A stretch of 64,000 nt of DNA from Lenzites betulinus (taxonomy: Eukaryota; Basidiomycota; Agaricomycetes; Polyporales; Polyporaceae), in contig JABYQU010000002.1 of assembly GCA_022264855.1 (NCBI GenBank), positions 186,001 through 250,000 of the forward strand. Direction: 5' to 3'. This document shows, piece by piece, positions 57,390 through 64,000 of the stretch. Positions within the stretch are counted from its first letter, which is position 1. Each line of letters starts with the position of its first letter. The position numbers and the translations under genes were made by a program. The notes below the pieces were generated by a model. That model was given only the letters and a program-made list of their open reading frames with translations. It was not told the DNA's origin and did no database searches.

Positions 57390-59566
57390 ATGCCGCCCTC
57401 GGGGTACGTGCCCGCCCAGCTGCCCCGTGCACAGCGTGCTCACTCCCCCGCCCCCGCCAGACCCCAGTCCCACCATAGAAAGACCCTCGCCGTTAAACGC
57501 GCGGACGGCGAGCCCCTTACACGCGTCGACCTCCAATATGACATGCTTTTCCATATCTTCGCCGACAAGCACGCGGTCTTCACCGACCCGTACACTACCA
57601 TCCGCAGCGATCCTGCCGGTACCCTCGTCACCTTCCGCGACCTCTATGTCAATGCCCTCATCCATTCCTCTCGCTGTTCCAAGGCGTCTCGAGACAAAAT
57701 CAGAGAGTCTCCCGAATTTGGCAATGAGTTCGCAATGATCTCCTTGCTCTCAAACGTCGGCAGAATAAACACAACAATGGCTTGTGAGTGGCGTACCAAT
57801 CCCCCTTTGCTCCACCGCCGGATGTTAGTCTTGGTATTCCGCAATGACTCCAGCCGTTCGGCGCAAGGGCGTTTACCTCCTACTCTCGTGTTCGCGATGA
57901 CATGAATGGCATGCTAAGTGCACCATCTTTGTCTAGTCTTTCCCGAGATGAAGACCGCCCTAAGGACATACCACCCTGTCCCAGCCTTGCAGCGCACGAA
58001 CGGCAACCTGCAAGATGCCCCTCGAATCAAGAATATACTCAAGTCTTGTTTCTTGAACGACGAGGGCCACGGCACTGTCTCCACACCTGCCGATGTCCTC
58101 GCGCGGTCTGTACGCCCCGCCGTTTCTCCCTTAATGCTGATCGCAGCTGACGTGCCATTCCATATTACAGCGTAATGGCATGGTTCCACCCACCAGCATT
58201 GTTAACCTCATTTTTGTCTTTGCCAATCATGCAACGGTATGCCTGCTGTCAAGCCTGCTCTCCTTAAGCCACGTCTCTCATGACAGGGCTCTCCCCATAA
58301 TGTCCCAGGCCATTGCACGGACCCATTTCGAGCCCCGAGCATCGGTGGACTTCTTGGATCTATTCACTCCGGCACCTCTGTCCTCGGCTTCTAGAGCGCA
58401 GGTCTTTCTCTGGCTTTGCTATCATTACCACGAGGCGGCTTCCATCAATCCGTTCGCTGACAGCCAGGGTAGCGGGAATCCCGAGCGCGCCCCACGTCTC
58501 ATAAATCTAACGCCACCAGAAGCTGCCGCCGAAAATGTTGACACTCAAGAAGAACACGAACGCGGCATAGAAATGACCGACATCCGGCGGCGCTTTCAGG
58601 AGACCAAGGCCAGAGGCGAAGAGTTCGTTAGCCATCACGAGCCAGAACAGCCGAGCTACCAACGTAGCAGCTTCGGGGGTCACGGCACAGGCAAGGGCAA
58701 GGCCAACGCTGATACCCTCAAAACGAGGGAGGCTTCTCCTGCGGACAGCCAGTATTCTGTCCCGTACTCGCTCGGCGTTCGAGAAGAGGACATGCTGGAA
58801 GGTACGTACGAGCTTCGAACACACTTACTCCGCTGCTCAAATAGGCGTTAGGACCTGGCCGACCGCCAATACGCCGTCTGTCGTCCCCAGGCCCGGAGTA
58901 TGTGCCTGGGCGTCGGGCGCCAACGCCGCCCTATCGACAGCAGCCCTACCTCATTCACTCCCCAGAGACGAGTAGCATGCCTCGCATTGCTGCGGACCCG
59001 TATCCTCGCCGGCCGCCGAGCCCTGGAATGGACCTTCTACAGCACAGTAACGGGAAGCCTACACGCACCCACTCACGGAAGCCGCGTGAGCATGCTTCCC
59101 GGCACACTCCCATGTTCGTTCACGATTCGTTCCACCACCCTTCTGCGCTTCCGCTCTACACACGGCCGACGTATCCCACACCGAAGTACGTCCCTCCTCC
59201 CGCTGATGTCCCGCGCAGGACCATGCTCGAACGTAAGCGCCTCCCTGTTGCCCCTCACTGGCGTCGCGCTGAGGTGGCGCGGTCTCGCGGTTTTGCAGAG
59301 GCTTGGCACGTCTCGATGACGACCGACCCGCTCGTCGACTCGGACGACGAGGCGTACGCGGATGAGAACACCAGGCTCGATTACGGTTAGGGTCGCTCGC
59401 GCTCCGTCCTTCTGCGCTAACTCACCGCCGCCTTCGCGCTCCCACAGTGTTGCGGCTGCGTATAATCAGTCGCCTTCGCGGCAAGGACCCCACGCCGCCG
59501 CGGGAACTGGGGCCTTACAGCGTCAACCCGGCCAATCCCCCGTTCGTGGCTTACGGAGCTCGGTGA
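57390..59566 (+). CDS. INO80 complex subunit 1 homologue (Ies1), copy B
   Basis: Second Ies1-family gene. Seven exons (57390-57783, 57937-58109, 58171-58236, 58309-58801, 58891-59232, 59299-59385, 59448-59566) give 557 residues, all in phase. Shared with copy A: LTRVDLQYDMLFHIF, FRDLYVNALIHSSRCSK, LLSNVGRINTTMAFFPEM, LRTYHPVPALQ, NLQDAPRIKN, VPPTSIVNLIFVFANHA, HFEPRAS, LSSASRAQVFLWL and ENVDTQEEHERG. The C-terminal part has a longer disordered linker than copy A, then TMLEQAWHV and RLRGKDPTPP. At least five intron sites match copy A: within FFPEM, before PPTS, after NHA, in MLEQ and after the final RLxYG. The 66-nt intron 59233-59298 is a multiple of three without stops. The copies are well diverged, so the duplication is not recent. 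Confidence 0.88.
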
Positions 59567-60533
59567 ATCGCCCGCGCGCGCGTGTCTGGAACCGCCGAGG
59601 GCGCGTTTCGCCCCGGCCCCGTCTTCTCTCGCTCTGCACCCGCCTTTCTCGTACATACTACTAGGACCCTTCTCATCCTAAATCGCCGCACCCTATGGTA
59701 CGCCCTTCGTCCGTACTCTAGACCTGGCTCGTTCGTGCATAGCCGCCTATTTATCCCCTCTGTTCTCCCGAGCCCCGCCCGTGTATCATTCCACGCCCCC
59801 GTTCTTCGTCTTCTCCATGCGCCGCGCCTCGCCCCCTCCCACCTGCATCTTATGTGTCCAGTACCCTATATGTGCCGTACCCCGTTTTCGCGTTCGTGTA
59901 TGTGTTCGTGTTCACCACCCATGTTCTGTGTTCTATCTCGCCCGTCTGCTGTCGCCGCGCCGTTCGTGTTGGACGCATGTAAAACAATTATGTCACCAGC
60001 CAGCCCAATTATCGTATACAGGAAGGAAAAGGCCGTGCCGCGGCGCGCTGTTGGTTGATGACGGTATGTGTTGTATGTACAGGGGGGCGTGTGGGGTGCG
60101 TACGTATCGGTATCCGCGGGCGCAATTTCCGGACGACACGAAGAGACGGGCAAGGACGGGACAGGAGCGAACAGAAGGACGGAAGGGGGGCTGGACGTAC
60201 GTACGTGAGCGAGACAGACAGACAACGACGGAAGAGGACGTGGAAGGCAATCTATCCCATGAGCATAATGTTACAATGCCAAAACAAACAAAAGAGCACA
60301 CGCGCGGGCGGGAGCGGGGCGGGGTGGCGGGCGGCGGTGGCAGGCCACGCGTGGCGGTAATATGCGCGACGTACGCGGAAGGGAAGAGGGAGTGAGTAGT
60401 ACAGCTATGGAGGAATCCGCCGCAGTCCGCCGCCATCCTCTCATAGCTTGATCCGCCACACGACCACCCGCGCCCCCACGCCGGCGCCGCAGGCGGCGCA
60501 CGCCACGGCGGCGGCGGCGGCGGCAGCCTCCGC
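59567..60533. other. Convergent 3' region, Ies1-B / MIT-domain gene
   Basis: 967 nt between two stop codons. It contains a gtacgtacgt run at 60196-60206. Open frames have no motif. No gene is called. Confidence 0.35.
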
Positions 60534-63500
60534 CTACTCCGCGAGCCACTTCTCGCACTTCTTGACGTACTTGTCGAGGAGGAGCGCCATGTCGCGGATG
60601 ACGAACGTGAGCACGACCTTCGCGAAGAACTCGGACGCGTGCCGCAGCTTGTGGTCGAGCGCGGCGCGGATGTCGGCGGGGAACGCGGCGTACAGCGGCG
60701 CGAGCGACTGCTGCGCGGCCGCCTTCGTGTGCTCGTCCAGGATCTGCGCCGCCTGGAAGAGCTTCGCGAGCCCGTGCACGTACAGCGCGGGCGAGTCGAG
60801 GCTGCAGAAACGCAAAACGAGGGCACACGGACACACGGGGGCGGCGGGCATGTCAGCACGGGTCGCACGCGCGAGGAGGGGCAGGGGCCGTGACGTACTT
60901 TTTCCCGTTCGTGATTTTGTCGAACTGCCGGGTCAGTCGCCCGCCCCAAGACGTAACCTAAAAACGAGGGAGAGAACGCGCTTCAGCCGGTGCTGCATAT
61001 AAAGGACGGAGGAGGGGGGGCGAGACGCGGGCGGACGCCGCCACTTACGCCGCTGCTTTTCTTCGTGATGAAGCCCTCGCCGACGCCGAGCTTCTTGCCG
61101 AACTGGCCGACGACGCCGTCGCACACGCCGCTGAAGTCCTCGAGCTTCGCCGACCACTGCTCGCCCTCCTTGCGCGTGATGCTCCCGATCCCGAGCGCCA
61201 TCCCGCTGCTCACGTTCCCCGCGCCGAAGTACTCCGCGCTCCAGTGCTGCAGCTCCTCGAGCGCGGAGCACAGCACCTCGACGACGCGGATCTTCTCGGG
61301 CACGTTCGTGAGCTTCGCCCCGCCCTGCGACCACACCTCCTGCGGGACGTGCAGGCGGCGCGTGATGTACCCGCCTGTTTTCGACGTCATCGTCTGGCGC
61401 AGGAGGAACATCATGTGGTATGGTTTGCGCAACGGGTCTGGTGGGGCGGAGGACGGGAGGGGCGACAGCGGCGCATTGGGTATATTTGCGTAGGGTATCG
61501 GGGGTGGTGGAACGAGCGGAGGCGACGTCAGGGCCAGCGAGGGGAGCGGTGGAGACAGTATCGACGTGTCCACCGTTATTTGAGGGGGAGAGGCGGGGTT
61601 TAAGCGGGAGGGTATTGAAACTTTCCGTGGTACGGGCGAGCCCCCGTGCACGGAGGGGTATGTCATTGCGGTCACGATGGAAGGCCGTCTTCCAGGCTGG
61701 GATGAGGCTCTGTTGCGTCCTCCGATCCCCAGACTACTGACCGTGCTCGCAGGCAACGCGGACGCTATCCTGCCCATGTTCGGAGCAGACGCTGCGGACA
61801 GAGTGGAGTCCGTCGGTGACGGCGCGTCTGCACCACCATTCGGAGGAGCGGACGTCTTGCCACGGCGCTGCGATATCGTGCCCAACGCCGGCGACGTGTT
61901 GATGAGCGGCAGCTTGTTATTTGTTGGCGTGGCCTCGGAGCGAACCGACATCGTCGACCCACCCCTGGGCCTGGGTGTTGTGAAATGTCCCGGACTGCTC
62001 GGCGGGGGCGATGAGGGGTCTGGCAGCCCGTTCCTGGCCGCGACCGAGGATTCAACGGAGGGAGACGGCAGCGGTGGAAGCGGTGGCGACATGCCGTGTG
62101 GGTGGACGTTCAAGCGTGACCGGGATCGGGGACCCTCCTCCGCACGATGATTCTGCTCTGCAGAGTGCCCATCATAGGATTCTTCTCTCAGTGGTACGAG
62201 GCGGCTGTTGGAACCAGTCCGTCTATGGCTCACAGAGTTGCCTCGCGCACGAGTGACAGTCTCTGCGGACCTAGTTTGCGTTGGGGTAAGTTCTGGGTAA
62301 TCTGGAGCGGTAGGCGAGGGTGCAGGAGGCGGGAGGGAGGTCGGAGGTGGCGCAGGAGGAGGAAGTGTTGAAGACGCGCGGGGGCGCGAGCGAATGGAAG
62401 GGCCGGCCGACGGACGGAGACCAGTGCTGATGTCCGCAGGAGGAAGTGGTGGTACCGACGGCGCGGCTGCCGCCGCGTAGGGATGTACTGGTGAGACTGC
62501 GCCAGAGCTTGAATATGTTGAGCGCACAGAGAAGTGCGAGAGGCTGGTGTGGCTGCCATTGCGACTCAAGATACCAATCTCATCGTCGTCTGCTCTGACA
62601 GTTTCGCTCGAGAGCCGCTGATCGCCATCGCGTGTTCTGGATGGTGACCGCTCTGATGTTGGTGTTGTGGACATCGGCGAAGACGGTCGAGTGGAGTCGC
62701 TCGAGACAGATGCAGAGGAGGAAGCATATACGGACGACGGCGAGTGGGGTGGGAGGGGAATGTCGTATACGACGCTTAGGATGTTCATCCGGTCGAAATA
62801 CGTATCATGCTGCGCCGCGAAAGGGTCGAGTATGACACTCAGATTAGAGGGCGAGGACGAGCGAGGACACCACTCACGATAGACTTCAGCCGTTGTACTT
62901 CCTCTTCCTGCGCGACCACACTTCTCCGCCTGCCATTCCGTCGTCTCGCGTCTGTGCTGTCCTCGCCACGCATAACCCGCTCCATAACCTCGCTCAGCAG
63001 CGCAACGCTCCGTGCGTACGCCATCACCGCGCCGTACGGATCGTCGTTTGTAGAGTCCAGTTTGACGGCCTCTCGGGCAAGCGCGAGGGCGCGCGTCAGT
63101 GCCTTTCGCGAGGACGGTCGTTGGCCTGACGGCCTGGGCTCGACGTTTGGCGGGAGCAGTAGCCTGTCGTTCGTTGCATCTGGCATCGGTGCTGGAGGTT
63201 GCGGCGGCGGGGGGCGCAGCATCGATCGCGGTGGCGAGTCGGCGAGGTTGTCGGCAGAGGTTGAGGCACCGGTCGGGGCAGGCGAGGGATATCCAGTAGT
63301 GGAGGCAGAGGCGTAGCGTGCTTGAGAAAAAGCAGTAACTGCAGCCAGACTGGGGGAGGGAGTGGGGCGGGCGTATGGCGAGTTCATGCTGGGAACATCT
63401 GCGCCTGATCCTGATGCATCTGGCATCCCATCATAGGTCTCGTAGCGTGATAGGCCTGCGACCGGGAGACTAGGTATGGGCTGCGAAGGTGGCGGACCGG

Positions 63501-63666
63501 GCGGTGGCGGAGGGGTATGTCCCGCGGTTGAGCGACGGCGCGACGCGAAGGAGGAGGAGGAAGGGGTAGCTACCGGGGAAGTTGCAGCGCCGTTAAGCGC
63601 CGTGGTGTTCCAGTCGCGACCGCGGTGGACAGCGGACACCGGGCGGGTGTCGTACTCGAGCTCCAT
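60534..63666 (-). CDS. MIT-domain protein, conserved in fungi
   Basis: Four exons (63666-62878, 62809-61049, 60957-60899, 60801-60534) give 958 residues. An N-terminal Pro/Ser-rich region is followed by a MIT-like helical bundle near residues 185-245 (ALTRALALAREAVKLD...YARSVALLSEVMERVM), the kind that binds ESCRT-III tails. A long disordered middle follows, then a C-terminal conserved domain: GGYITRRLHVPQEVW, VEVLCSALEELQ, NVSSGMALGIGSI, KKLGVGEGFITKKSSG, then SWGGRLTRQFDKI and SEFFAKVVLTFVIRDMALLLDKYVKKCEKWLAE. This C-terminal domain is widespread in fungal MIT proteins but its role is not known to me; endosome or vesicle traffic is inferred. The start at 63666 is the first suitable ATG; an upstream exon cannot be excluded. 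Confidence 0.85.
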
Positions 63667-64000
63667 CGTGCACGTCGGGGGGAAGAGCAGGGCGAAGGAG
63701 GCCCCGCGTTCGCGAGCGGGAGAGACGTGTGTCTGCGTCGGGCAGGGCGTTCGTCACGCGCTGAACGAGGCGAGTTGCTTGTTGGAGCAAACAAAGGGCC
63801 TGTTTAGGCTAGCAGCGCGGCCCGTGCTATTGTTCAGATACAAGCCAGGCGAGACGGAAGCAGGGGAGGTGCAGCAGGTGCAGCAGTGGAGGGCAGCGAA
63901 GGACGGGTTGTTGGGTTTGGAATGCCGGCCGGTGGTGCGGTTGGGTCGCGAGCGCGGGACAGGCTATATCGGTTGCGGCGCGCCACAACAATATGCGCGT
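63667..64000. other. Right-edge region, promoter of the MIT-domain gene
   Basis: 334 nt to the window end. No gene recognised. Purine-rich on the plus strand. Confidence 0.3.

Overview
The window is nuclear DNA from a fungus, most likely an agaricomycete basidiomycete. This rests on short (about 45-70 nt) GT-AG introns at high density, a GC-rich compact genome, and gene families typical of filamentous basidiomycetes (GPI-anchored double cupredoxin, PEX11, fungal Lys1, Ies1-type INO80 subunits). I see no operons, CRISPR arrays, rRNA, tRNA or recognisable transposons. Exon borders below come from reading-frame and splice-site reasoning; for most genes the exon lengths sum to a whole number of codons.

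Layout. 0-8.5 kb: a Fus3/Kss1-type MAP kinase cut by the left edge, a GPI-anchored two-domain cupredoxin, Cbf5/dyskerin, and ribosomal protein eL22, which shares a 291-nt divergent promoter with CBF5. 8.5-20.2 kb: two very large minus-strand genes, an 18-exon DExH RNA helicase (YLR419W/DHX57 type) and the INO80 chromatin-remodelling ATPase. 20.9-27 kb: an organelle-gene block with mitochondrial fumarase, PEX11, a three-exon CMC1 (twin CX9C) whose short exons are easy to miss, and lipoyl synthase. 27-34.7 kb: ribosomal protein eS28, a GT8 glycosyltransferase, KAE1 (tRNA t6A synthesis), LYS1 (lysine biosynthesis) and a Pro/Ser-rich orphan. 36.8-43 kb: an Ies1 (INO80 subunit 1) gene, TIM8, and a PlsC-type acyltransferase. 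44-52 kb: an amino-acid transporter with two tiny exons, an F-box/LRR-like gene and an alpha/beta hydrolase with a long disordered N-terminus. 52-64 kb: a single-pass membrane protein with a mucin-like stalk, an erythromycin-esterase-like enzyme, a second Ies1 paralogue, and a MIT-domain protein.

Most striking is that one 64-kb window holds the INO80 ATPase and two divergent Ies1 paralogues about 20 kb apart, which share at least five intron positions and a C-terminal RLRGKxPTP motif. This suggests linked INO80-complex genes and possibly alternative complexes. Other points are ATG-only first exons in both ribosomal protein genes, GC-AG introns, introns that are multiples of three without stops, and a MAP kinase whose C-terminal exon is not found in the expected place. 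No mobile, defence or biosynthetic-cluster system is visible.
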